This document shows positions 26,923 through 35,546 of a stretch of DNA of 64,000 nt, in pieces. The DNA is from Leptothoe sp034932105 (GTDB lineage Bacteria > Cyanobacteriota > Cyanobacteriia > Phormidesmidales > Phormidesmidaceae), in assembly GCF_034932105.1 (NCBI RefSeq), contig NZ_JAYGIG010000120.1, positions 18,587-82,586 on the forward strand. The letters are read 5' to 3'. Positions within the stretch are counted from its first letter, which is position 1. Each line of letters begins with the position of its first letter. Below the pieces are notes generated by a model. That model was not told the origin of the DNA and did not search any database. It saw nothing but the letters and a program-made list of their open reading frames with translations. A program made the translations under genes and the position numbers.

Positions 26923-27187
26923 GGAAATTGGGGGCATAGGGTGGGCAGTACTTAGTATAAAGACTTTCTGAATTTAGGTATTTTTCTGCAGCATTTACAT
27001 TTCGTTTTGAGTAAGAACAGTTACAAAATCGGGTGTTCCGCCAGCCAGAAAATCCCCATGGCGATCGACGGTATCGACCTGAATTACCTAAAATTTTTGG
27101 TTCAAAGGTTAATTGCAGCCGCTGGACTGTGTTTCTTGGCTGTGGATTTGGCACAATAGCTGAGAGCGCTTAAAGAGGCCCGGCACC

Positions 27188-28135
27188 ATGGATACGGAAA
27201 TGCCATCGTTTAGCATCGTCATTACCACTTATAACCGGTTGGAATTGCTGAAACGTGCGATCGCAACCGCCCTAGACCAGACCGTCCCCTGCCAGGTAAT
27301 CGTGGTGGACAATGCCTCCACCGATGGCACCCAGAGCTACGTCGAAAGTCTGGGCGATCAGGTGCTGTACCACCGTAACCCCACCAACGCCAACCACTCA
27401 GGAGCCGTCAATGCCGGGGTGGAACTAGCCACGGGCACTTGGATCAAACTAGTGGATGACGACGATTATTTAGCCCCCACCTGCATCGAAACCCTGATCC
27501 AAGCCATTAAACAACGACCTGGAGCGGTGATTTGCTCCTGCCAGGCCGTCCAGGTAGATGGTGACGGTCTAGAACTCAGCCGCACCCCCATCACTGGCCC
27601 CGGTCAGGTATTTTATATCCCCCAGGCCGACATCCACTACGGCATGTTTCTAGAAGTAGTTCCCTTTGGCACCCCGATCCAGGTGGCCGTACGTCGCGAT
27701 GCCTTGATCAAATCCGGTGGCTGGGATCTAACCATGACCGGCTTTGACGACATTGACTCCTGGATTCGAGTCGCAGACTACGGCGATGCCCTATTTATTA
27801 ACAAATGTCTCACCTATCGCACCGTCTGGCCCGGCGGCTACGATCAAAAAATTACCCTACAGCGCCGTCTGGACACTAATATTTTGATCAAGGAACGGAT
27901 CTACCAGCACATCAGCCCCAAGCATCAAAATAAACTACCTCAGCTCCAGGATATCCGCCAGTACCTTAGCCTCCATTGGATGATCGTCGCCCTCAAGCAA
28001 AAGCAACTGTCCACCGCCCTCAGCTTCGGCCTACCGGCCATCTTCTTCCCCAAAGCCTGGCAGTTGCTCCAACAAGCCATCAGGTTTCGTAAACAAATGT
28101 CCCTATCCCCCATCGCCAAAATAGTCCTCCAGTAG
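27188..28135 (+). CDS. GT2-family glycosyltransferase
   Basis: A 315-aa cytosolic GT-A fold glycosyltransferase. The first strand and loop are FSIVITTYNRLELLKRAIA, then VIVVDNASTDGTQ, and the metal-binding DxD equivalent is in WIKLVDDDDYL near 95-103. The acceptor side holds GGWDLTMTGFDDIDSW, which corresponds to the catalytic ED/DD loop. No membrane segments, so a single-sugar transfer rather than processive synthesis is likely. Immediately followed, 61 bp later, by the AAA-WD40 gene on the same strand; that spacer is nearly pure pyrimidine. Donor and acceptor unknown. Confidence 0.88.
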   Translation: MDTEMPSFSIVITTYNRLELLKRAIATALDQTVPCQVIVVDNASTDGTQSYVESLGDQVLYHRNPTNANHSGAVNAGVELATGTWIKLVDDDDYLAPTCIETLIQAIKQRPGAVICSCQAVQVDGDGLELSRTPITGPGQVFYIPQADIHYGMFLEVVPFGTPIQVAVRRDALIKSGGWDLTMTGFDDIDSWIRVADYGDALFINKCLTYRTVWPGGYDQKITLQRRLDTNILIKERIYQHISPKHQNKLPQLQDIRQYLSLHWMIVALKQKQLSTALSFGLPAIFFPKAWQLLQQAIRFRKQMSLSPIAKIVLQ

Positions 28136-28196
28136 CTGAGGGTCCCCCGCTCTCCTTTTCCCCTCTTCCCCCTTTCTCCCCTGCCCCCACCTCTCC

Positions 28197-31100
28197 ATGA
28201 CAGCAACAATCTCCTCCTACCAAGTCGGCGGCAGTCTCCACGCCCAGGCCCCCACCTACATCAAGCGCCAGGCCGACGATCACCTCTATGAGGGCCTAGG
28301 ACGGGGAGAATTTTGCTATGTGTTTAATACCCGACAAATTGGCAAATCTAGCCTGCGAGTAAAAACAAAATATCGTCTAGAACAGGATGGCGTCCGTTGT
28401 GCAGCCATTGACCTGACCAACCTGGGCAGCGACAATGTGACGATGGAAACCTGGTACATGGGAATTGCGGCGGAGCTATGGCGCAGCTTGCGGCTGGGGG
28501 GCGACTTTCAGGAATGGTGGAACCAGGGCAATAGCCTCTCAGACGTCCATCGCCTAGAGCGGTTTATGAAGGATATGGTCCTCCGGCAGCTGAAGGCTGA
28601 CCGCATTGTTATTTTTATCGATGAAATTGACAGTGTCTTAGCTCTACCCTTTGCCGCCGACGACCTGTTTACCCTGATTCGCTACTGCTATAACCAGCGG
28701 GTTGACAATCCAGAATACCGCCGCCTGAGTTTTGCCCTATTTGGGGTGGCCACCCCAACGGACCTTTGCCAAAATCCCAACCGCACCCCCTTCAACATCG
28801 GTACTGCCATCGAACTCACTGGCTTTACCCTCGAAGAAGCCATGCCCCTAGGCCGTTGGCTAACGCCCACCGTGAGCAACCCAGTGGAAACCCTGGGCTA
28901 CATTTTAGATTGGACCAACGGTCAGCCGTTTTTGACCCAGAAGCTATGTCAGCTCGTGATCAGTCGGTTAGCCCCGCGCACAGAGGTCTATATTGAGCAG
29001 CCTTGGGTGGATGGTCTGGTGCGATCGCAACTGATCAAAAACTGGGAATCCCAAGATGAACCCCCCCACCTCAGAATTATCCAAGATCGCCTCCTCTCTC
29101 GCCCCCGGTTAATCAGTCGGTTACTGGGACGTTACAAAAAACTGTTGTCGGGTCAATCCCTATCCCTAGAAGATAATCATCTACGAGAAGAACTATTACT
29201 CTCTGGCTTGGTGGTCAAACAAGCTGGGCAGTTGGAGATTCAAAATCGACTGTACCGAGAGGTATTTAACATTCCCTGGATCGACTACCACCTAGCCCGG
29301 CTACGCCCCTATTCCCAAACATTTGAGGCCTGGGTGAATTCCGGCCAAAGGGACCGCTCAAGATTGTTGCGGGGACAGTCTCTGATGGAGGCTCAGGTCT
29401 GGGCCAAGGACCAACAACTCAGCGATCTAGACTACCGATTTTTAGCCGATAGTGAAGCAATTGACCGACAAGAAGTGCAGCAGGCCCTGGAGTCTGAGCG
29501 CCTAAAAGAACTTGAAGCACGGCTGGAGGCTCAACAGCGCAATGTCACCCTGCAGCGTTTTCTGATCGTGGGCATGGGTATGGCATTCGTCAGCATCACC
29601 AGCATTGCCATGCTGGCCTACCGGCAGTCGCGACAAACCATGCTGACCCAGCAAGCCAGCCAAAATAACCAAGCCCTGTCCACCAGCTACTATTCTGATG
29701 CCCTGTTTAATCAGGACAATCGTTTGTTATCCCTGGTGGAGGCGGTGCGCGCAGGCAAACAGCTACAGCAGTTGCCGGTACCCCAGCCCAGCGTCAAACA
29801 ACAGGTGGAACAAACCCTCCATCGCACCCTCCAAAGTATTACCGAAGCCAATCAGCTGCGGGGGCATCAGGCCCCCGTCTACGGCGTGGCCTTTAGTCCT
29901 GACGGTCAGCACCTGGCTTCGGCCAGCTGGGACAACACCCTCAAACTTTGGCATGCCAACGGTCAGTTGATTACCACCCTGATTGGACATACCAATGCGG
30001 TTTGGGATGTGGCCTTTAGTCCCGACAGTGACTACCTGGTGTCCGTCAGCGCCGATGCCACGGCTAAGATTTGGCCCATTGGCTACGACAATAACATCCC
30101 CGTGGTTTTGGCCCCACCCGTCACACTGCGAGGCCACAAGGGACAAGTCAATACGGTCGATATTTCTTTAGATAGCCAAACATTGGTCACGGCTGGGGAG
30201 GATGGCCATCTAAAATTTTGGGATAGAACCGGGAAGCTGTTGTTAGATATCAAAGCCCATGAGGCCAGCGTTACCCAAGCCATTATTAGTCCCGATGGGT
30301 TAATGTTGGCCACCGCCAGTGAGGACCACACAATTAAACTCTGGGAGGCCACCACTGGCCGATTATTGCAAGAACTCAAAGGGCATCAGGCCCCGGTCTA
30401 TGGCTTGGCATTTAACCCCAGGGGAGATGTCCTCGCCTCCACCAGTGACGACACAACCGTTAAACTTTGGCAGCTGGCGGACAGCGCAGAAGGCTTCGAT
30501 AGCCCCACGCCGGAGGACCCTGACAAAACCCCAATGATCACCTTAGAAGGTCATCAGGATCGGGTCTGGAATGTTGAGTTTAGCCCCGATGGTCGCCAGC
30601 TGGCCTCCACCAGTTGGGATAACACGATCAAACTATGGACCAATACCGGCATTCCATTGACCACCTTAAAGGGCCACGATGCCGGTACCTGGAGCGTGGA
30701 CTTTAGTCCTGATGGCAAGGTCTTAGCCTCTAGCAGTGATGATGCCACGGTGCGCCTGTGGCAGTTGGATAAAGTTCCCCAAACCCTGCACGGCTACGAG
30801 GGTCCCGTGACCGGCCTGGGACTTAACCAACAAATTGTGGCCGCCGGTAGCTGGGATAAAACCATTCGTCTGTGGAACTGGCAGGGGGTGTTGCAGTCGG
30901 TTTTGCGGGGCCACACCGACCGAGTTAGACAGATAGCCTTTAGCCCCGATGGACAAACCCTAGCCTCCGCCAGTGAGGATCAGACCGTTAGGCTTTGGCA
31001 TCCCGATGGGGACTTGCTGCAAACGTTAAGGGGGCATCAAGATCGAGTTTGGGGAGTGGCCTTTAGCCCGGACGGCCAGGAAATTGCGTCCGCCAGCTGG

Positions 31101-31730
31101 GACAAAACCATCAAGGTCTGGCGCACCACGGGGGAACTGGTGCGTACCCTGCGAGGACATCGAGACCGAGTGTATGGCATTGCCTACAGTCCCAATGGCC
31201 AGTATCTGGTGTCAGCAGGCTGGGACAAAACCATTAAGATTTGGAACCAGCAGGGGGAGATGCTTAAAAGTATCCACGGGCATCGAGAACCCATTTGGGG
31301 CCTTGCCGTCAGCCCAGATAGCAAGATGATTGCGTCCGCCAGCGCTGACCACACCGTTAAACTTTGGTCTGATGCGGGGCGGCTGATGGCCACCCTCCAG
31401 GGCCATCGGGCACGGGTCCACAGTGTCGCCTTTAGTCCTGACGGCAAGCTACTGGCCTCCAGTAGCTATGATCGGACGGTGCGGATTTGGCAACAGGACG
31501 GCACCCCCGTCACCACCCTGTATGGTCACAGTGGCCCCATCTGGGGGGTGGCCTTTAGTCCCGATGGCCAAACCCTAATTTCCAGTGGCCATGACCGTCG
31601 AATTATTCTGTGGGACTGGCAGGACAGTCGCAGCTTTGATCAACTGCTAGAAGATGGCTGCCAATGGCTAGATAATTACCTGGAAAATGGGGAAAATCTA
31701 TCGGATACCGATCGCCAGCTATGTAGTTGA
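28197..31730 (+). CDS. AAA-like ATPase with 14 WD40 repeats
   Basis: A 1177-aa signalling protein of a cyanobacterial architecture. Residues 1-430 form an AAA-like (AAA_35) domain with Walker A-like TRQIGKSS at 45-52 and Walker B IVIFIDEIDSV near 138-148, followed by a helical region. A hydrophobic segment near 455-475 (FLIVGMGMAFVSITSIAML) probably anchors it in the membrane. From about 555 to the end I count 14 WD40 repeats of the type GHxxxVxxVAFSPDGxxLASASxDxTxKLW. Fourteen repeats make two seven-bladed propellers. Repeat 8 (LHGYEGPVTGLGLNQQ) is the most degenerate. No Shine-Dalgarno; the ATG follows a pyrimidine tract. Role as sensor scaffold is inferred. Confidence 0.9.
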   Translation: MTATISSYQVGGSLHAQAPTYIKRQADDHLYEGLGRGEFCYVFNTRQIGKSSLRVKTKYRLEQDGVRCAAIDLTNLGSDNVTMETWYMGIAAELWRSLRLGGDFQEWWNQGNSLSDVHRLERFMKDMVLRQLKADRIVIFIDEIDSVLALPFAADDLFTLIRYCYNQRVDNPEYRRLSFALFGVATPTDLCQNPNRTPFNIGTAIELTGFTLEEAMPLGRWLTPTVSNPVETLGYILDWTNGQPFLTQKLCQLVISRLAPRTEVYIEQPWVDGLVRSQLIKNWESQDEPPHLRIIQDRLLSRPRLISRLLGRYKKLLSGQSLSLEDNHLREELLLSGLVVKQAGQLEIQNRLYREVFNIPWIDYHLARLRPYSQTFEAWVNSGQRDRSRLLRGQSLMEAQVWAKDQQLSDLDYRFLADSEAIDRQEVQQALESERLKELEARLEAQQRNVTLQRFLIVGMGMAFVSITSIAMLAYRQSRQTMLTQQASQNNQALSTSYYSDALFNQDNRLLSLVEAVRAGKQLQQLPVPQPSVKQQVEQTLHRTLQSITEANQLRGHQAPVYGVAFSPDGQHLASASWDNTLKLWHANGQLITTLIGHTNAVWDVAFSPDSDYLVSVSADATAKIWPIGYDNNIPVVLAPPVTLRGHKGQVNTVDISLDSQTLVTAGEDGHLKFWDRTGKLLLDIKAHEASVTQAIISPDGLMLATASEDHTIKLWEATTGRLLQELKGHQAPVYGLAFNPRGDVLASTSDDTTVKLWQLADSAEGFDSPTPEDPDKTPMITLEGHQDRVWNVEFSPDGRQLASTSWDNTIKLWTNTGIPLTTLKGHDAGTWSVDFSPDGKVLASSSDDATVRLWQLDKVPQTLHGYEGPVTGLGLNQQIVAAGSWDKTIRLWNWQGVLQSVLRGHTDRVRQIAFSPDGQTLASASEDQTVRLWHPDGDLLQTLRGHQDRVWGVAFSPDGQEIASASWDKTIKVWRTTGELVRTLRGHRDRVYGIAYSPNGQYLVSAGWDKTIKIWNQQGEMLKSIHGHREPIWGLAVSPDSKMIASASADHTVKLWSDAGRLMATLQGHRARVHSVAFSPDGKLLASSSYDRTVRIWQQDGTPVTTLYGHSGPIWGVAFSPDGQTLISSGHDRRIILWDWQDSRSFDQLLEDGCQWLDNYLENGENLSDTDRQLCS

Positions 31731-32105
31731 GGTATCTAGGGAGACCGTTAGAACATGCTTTTAAATTACTTTTTTCACCTTACACAATTTCAGTGTTTTC
31801 CCTTAAATTGCTTTCATAGCGATTTGCTCCATCAGATTGATTCATCAACTTAATCCATCAGACATCGTTTGACTTATCAGCTAGTTGCACTTAAGGCTGT
31901 AGTCAAGTAAAGAAACAATTTAATCCTGTTTTTGTTGAGCAGATGTGCCGGGGGGCGTGTTTGTTCACCAATTGTCGTCTTTACTTTTGGCCGAATCTTG
32001 TTTCGAAAGGCTTTATAGCAACGTTCTCAACACTATCTCAACACCACATTTGGTATCGCCATCATTACTACCAAACGATTTGAAGAATCACGGGAGATGA
32101 AGTCT
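31731..32105. other. intergenic region without a gene
   Basis: About 375 bp, AT-rich at its start. Two copies of CCATCAGA 23 bp apart near 31828-31860 are the only structure noticed. It carries the promoter of the pseudo-receiver gene, which I cannot place. Confidence 0.4.
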
Positions 32106-32498
32106 ATGAAGGCTATTGCACTTATTGGAAGTACCCATCAGTCCCAAACATTACTGGCTGATTTGTTGCATTGGCACGGGTTGTCTGTTTTTCAGGTGGA
32201 TCCGGGAAATGCGCTCCTGCCCTTGCTCAGCTTTATTTCGCCTGAGTTAATTATTGTTGAGTCCTCCCTGGGGCAAGAGGCTGAGGCCATCTGCGATCGC
32301 ATCAAGCACAGTTCCGTCCTAGGCCAAGTGCCAGTGATCGCCTGTACCAGCCAAGGTAATATCGACGGCAGCGCCGATGCCTACGTATATTCTCCCTACA
32401 CGGCCGAAGAGATATTTGCCCATATCCAAGCTCTGCGCCCGCTAGCCTCAGCCCTGTCAGACAGCGTTGTCACCTCAGCCTGGGTGACTGACGCCTAG
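32106..32498 (+). CDS. degenerate response-regulator receiver-like protein
   Basis: A 130-aa protein with a CheY-like fold pattern: AIALIGSTHQSQTLLADLLH as strand 1 and helix 1, ELIIVESSLGQE as strand 3, VPVIACTSQG as strand 4, and YSPYTAEEIFAHI as the end. The phospho-acceptor Asp at the end of strand 3 is replaced (IIVESS where IILLDxxM is expected), and the acidic pair after strand 1 is absent, so it cannot be phosphorylated in the usual way. Start set to the ATG at 32106, nine bases after GGGAG; an ATG at 32097 overlaps that site. Convergent with the HTH-AAA gene. A pseudo-receiver that binds partners is likely. Confidence 0.65.
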   Translation: MKAIALIGSTHQSQTLLADLLHWHGLSVFQVDPGNALLPLLSFISPELIIVESSLGQEAEAICDRIKHSSVLGQVPVIACTSQGNIDGSADAYVYSPYTAEEIFAHIQALRPLASALSDSVVTSAWVTDA

Positions 32499-32513
32499 TC
32501 TCAGGTGGGTCTC

Positions 32514-33833
32514 CTAGTCAGAGCCCAATTTTCCACCAAAATAACGCCTGTACAGATTACAACTGGCCGTTGCCCTATTCCCCACCAGGTTGACCAGACC
32601 CATGCTTTCTAACCGATAGGCGGCCATGGGTTCCAATACAGCCGTCGTTTCCTGTTCAATTACTCGATAAAATGCCCGCGCTAGGTTGGGCTCCGCCTCA
32701 AAAATAGCTAGGTAGCTGCGCAGGTGATCGCTGTAGATGCCACTTTGCTGAGATGCCTCATCAATCAAGCGCTCTAGGTCCATTTTATGCACGCTCAAAT
32801 TGTAGAGCGCGAGGTGAATCAAATAAGGATGCCCTTCCACCAAGGTATGGAGTGAGATCAAACCATCATCCCAAGCCACTTGATAGCGCCAGGCCAGCTG
32901 CCCGGTTTGATCTAGGGTAAAGGCCGGTAACCGCAGGGGAAGCCCCACATTAAATGGCGACTGATGAATTTGGAGGGGAATATAGGCTTCCGTGGCATAG
33001 GCCACCAGTAACCGCAGGTAGCCCCACTCCGCCAGGTTCTTAGCTTCCTCATGCCACACCCGCAACATGGGTAAAAATTCTTGGGCCATGGCCGCATGCT
33101 CAAACACCGCTTGTAGATCGTCAACCACCAACAAAAGCGGTTGCTGCAGTGGGTTTAACACGCTGCTTTGCATGTAGTTAGTGCAGCTAACCTTGCTGCC
33201 TAAATCAATGTTCCAAACATCATCCAACTGGGCCGTCAGCTTTAGCTGCTGGGCAATATTGGCGCAAAACCACCGTAAAAATTTATCAAAATTGGCCAAT
33301 ACACCACCATCAGCCTGACGAAAGTTGAGGCGGACCACCTTAAAGTTTAGCTTTTGGGCTTGGGCTACCAGACGATTGACCAGGGAGGTTTTACCCCATC
33401 GCTCCGGAGCCCGAATTCTGAGCAACGCCCCCGGCTTTAATAATTCACCCATGGCCTGGTTTTCCACCGGGGGTCGTTCAATGTAAAGCGGACTGCCCAG
33501 GGGTAAGGGGCTACCGGGAAATGTGGTATCAGACTGCTCCGTACCTGGCCACCAGGGGTCGGGGGAGGTGGGCTGATGGAGCTGATAGGCCTGCTGCCGT
33601 AAAACGGCATGGATATTTTTTTTCGTCACCCGCTCCCCCAGGGACTGGGAAATTTTTTGCCAGAGTCGGGAGCCCGTTACCCTTACATAGTCTGAATCGT
33701 AGCCCTCACTAGTGGCAATTTGGGCATAGGTAGAACCTTGCCAGCAGCGTCTAAAGACGACCTCTTGGATCGCCGTTAACCGATACGGTGAAAGGAGTTT
33801 GTCAACCAGTGTGATGGCATCTTCAGGAGACAT
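32514..33833 (-). CDS. HTH plus AAA-like (AAA_35) ATPase, vMAP-type
   Basis: A 439-aa protein. The N-terminal 85 residues (LTAIQEVVFRRCWQGSTYAQ, GYDSDYVRVTGSRLWQKIS) match the helix-turn-helix domain at the front of cyanobacterial vWA-MoxR-associated and related conflict-type proteins. After a Pro-rich linker comes the AAA-like domain with LYIERPPVENQA, Walker A APERWGKTS at 142-150, and Walker B LLLVVDDLQAVF near 222-233. It ends with the helical region of the AAA_35 family (FRVGL-like block NVGLPLRLPAFTLDQ). No additional C-terminal effector. Possibly links transcription control to an NTPase switch; this is inference. Confidence 0.8.
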   Translation of the reverse strand: MSPEDAITLVDKLLSPYRLTAIQEVVFRRCWQGSTYAQIATSEGYDSDYVRVTGSRLWQKISQSLGERVTKKNIHAVLRQQAYQLHQPTSPDPWWPGTEQSDTTFPGSPLPLGSPLYIERPPVENQAMGELLKPGALLRIRAPERWGKTSLVNRLVAQAQKLNFKVVRLNFRQADGGVLANFDKFLRWFCANIAQQLKLTAQLDDVWNIDLGSKVSCTNYMQSSVLNPLQQPLLLVVDDLQAVFEHAAMAQEFLPMLRVWHEEAKNLAEWGYLRLLVAYATEAYIPLQIHQSPFNVGLPLRLPAFTLDQTGQLAWRYQVAWDDGLISLHTLVEGHPYLIHLALYNLSVHKMDLERLIDEASQQSGIYSDHLRSYLAIFEAEPNLARAFYRVIEQETTAVLEPMAAYRLESMGLVNLVGNRATASCNLYRRYFGGKLGSD

Positions 33834-34040
33834 GGGGCCAACACCGTCAATCAGAGGTATAGGAAAAGACTAGCAGCGGAGGTATCCCCCATTAACTGTT
33901 GTACATAAGCAAGCCACTAATATATCAGGCTGTTTGCTCTCTATTATGTAATCCCTTGGAGGGTTTTCGGCTGACAGGTGGCCAAACCATTACTGAGAAA
34001 GGTTTAACAGGGGCATATTATCCATAGGTCTAGCTTATGC

Positions 34041-35369
34041 ATGGGCAAATTTTTACTGCATATTTCTGCCCCATGGGGTTTGCTACATAATGTTGGCATG
34101 TCGCCATTGGACAATGCCATGCATCGTTTCAATCCCCTAGGGTTGGCTGCGCTACGGATCGCCCTGAATACCAAGGCCCTAACGATAACCCTGATTACTG
34201 CAGCCCTGGGCCTCACGACCCTAAGCACCACGGCCTGCCAACCCCTAGGGTCTAGTTTTTCCGACACATCAGAATCTGACCTGTCTGACGCTGGTACATC
34301 AGCCTCTAGAACCTCAGGGGTGGCGTATCAGATCCGTGCGATCGCATCCGGTCTAGACCATCCCTGGGGTATGGACTGGCTGCCCGATGGTAGCCTGCTG
34401 ATTACCGAGCGCGCTGGACGCCTGGTTCATTGGAAAAATGGTTCCATGATACCCATTGACGGGATTCCCCCCGTACTGGCCCGAGGTCAGGGGGGGCTAA
34501 TGGATGTGGCAATCCATCCCCAGTTTGCCCAAAATCGCCTAGTTTACTTCACCTATGCCGCCGGTACCCCAAGCGCCAATCGGACCCAAGTGGCGGTCGC
34601 CCCCCTCGAAGGCGACCGTCTGGGTGCCTGGGAGGTGATATTTTCCGTATTCCCTGACAAGCCAGGGACCCAGCACTTTGGCTCTCGACTTCTCTGGCTG
34701 CCCGACGGCACACTGCTGGTATCCATTGGCGACGGCGGCAACTATCCCCTGGAGTTGGACGGAGCCCTGATCCGCCAACAGGCCCAGAACACCGATAGCT
34801 ATTTAGGTAAGGTGCTGCGCCTCAATGATGATGGATCAGTGCCCGCTGACAATCCAACCATTGGTAACCAAGGTGTATCAGCCCTTTGGACCTATGGTCA
34901 TCGCAATATTCAAGGCCTGGCCTATGACGCCATTAACCAACAAATATGGGCCACCGAGCACGGGGCGCGAGGTGGGGACGAGCTCAATCGTCTAGAGGCT
35001 GGAGAAAACTATGGCTGGCCCTTGGTGAGCCATAGCCGCGAGTATCATGTCGATCGGCCCGTCAGTCCACGTCAGTCTCAGCCGGGTCTGGTGGATCCGC
35101 AAGTCGTTTGGACGCCGTCTATTGCTCCCTCCGGTTTAGTGGTTTATACGGGGGAGACGTTCCCTGCATGGCAAGGAGATATCTTTGCTGGAGCCTTGGT
35201 CAATCAAGAAATTCGTCGGATTGAAATCACTTCCACGGGTCAGGCTAATGAAGCTGAGACCATTGCCATCGGCCAGCGGGTGCGGGATGTACGCCAAGGA
35301 CCAGACGGTAATCTTTATGTGTTAACGGATGAGGACAATGGTCAACTATTAGTCATTACCCCCCGTTAG
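34041..35369 (+). CDS. PQQ-dependent sugar dehydrogenase-like lipoprotein
   Basis: A 442-aa exported beta-propeller of the soluble aldose sugar dehydrogenase (YliI/glucose-sorbosone dehydrogenase) family, which oxidises sugars with PQQ in the periplasm. Family marks: GLDHPWGMDWLPDGSLLIT, GQGGLMDVAIHPQF, HFGSRLLWLPDGTLLVSIGD, YGHRNIQGLAY and EHGARGGDELNRL, with the conserved SIAPSGLVVY block. The N-terminus has a hydrophobic stretch ending in TLSTTACQP, a plausible lipobox. The true start is uncertain: ATGs at 34041, 34098 and 34119 are all possible, the last giving the most normal lipoprotein signal. Whether the host makes PQQ is not shown here. Confidence 0.86.
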   Translation: MGKFLLHISAPWGLLHNVGMSPLDNAMHRFNPLGLAALRIALNTKALTITLITAALGLTTLSTTACQPLGSSFSDTSESDLSDAGTSASRTSGVAYQIRAIASGLDHPWGMDWLPDGSLLITERAGRLVHWKNGSMIPIDGIPPVLARGQGGLMDVAIHPQFAQNRLVYFTYAAGTPSANRTQVAVAPLEGDRLGAWEVIFSVFPDKPGTQHFGSRLLWLPDGTLLVSIGDGGNYPLELDGALIRQQAQNTDSYLGKVLRLNDDGSVPADNPTIGNQGVSALWTYGHRNIQGLAYDAINQQIWATEHGARGGDELNRLEAGENYGWPLVSHSREYHVDRPVSPRQSQPGLVDPQVVWTPSIAPSGLVVYTGETFPAWQGDIFAGALVNQEIRRIEITSTGQANEAETIAIGQRVRDVRQGPDGNLYVLTDEDNGQLLVITPR

Positions 35370-35546
35370 TCATTGCCCCCAACACCTAAATCGGTGAGCG
35401 GCTGAGGTAACTATCCTAATCTCTGAAAGGAGTCACTTCAGTTTGGTCAAATTGAGGAGGCGTGACTCTACAACCAATAGTTAGGGAACCTTGATCTCAG
35501 GTTTAATCACACGTTGGCTTGATTGAACTGACTGATACCGTTCTCC

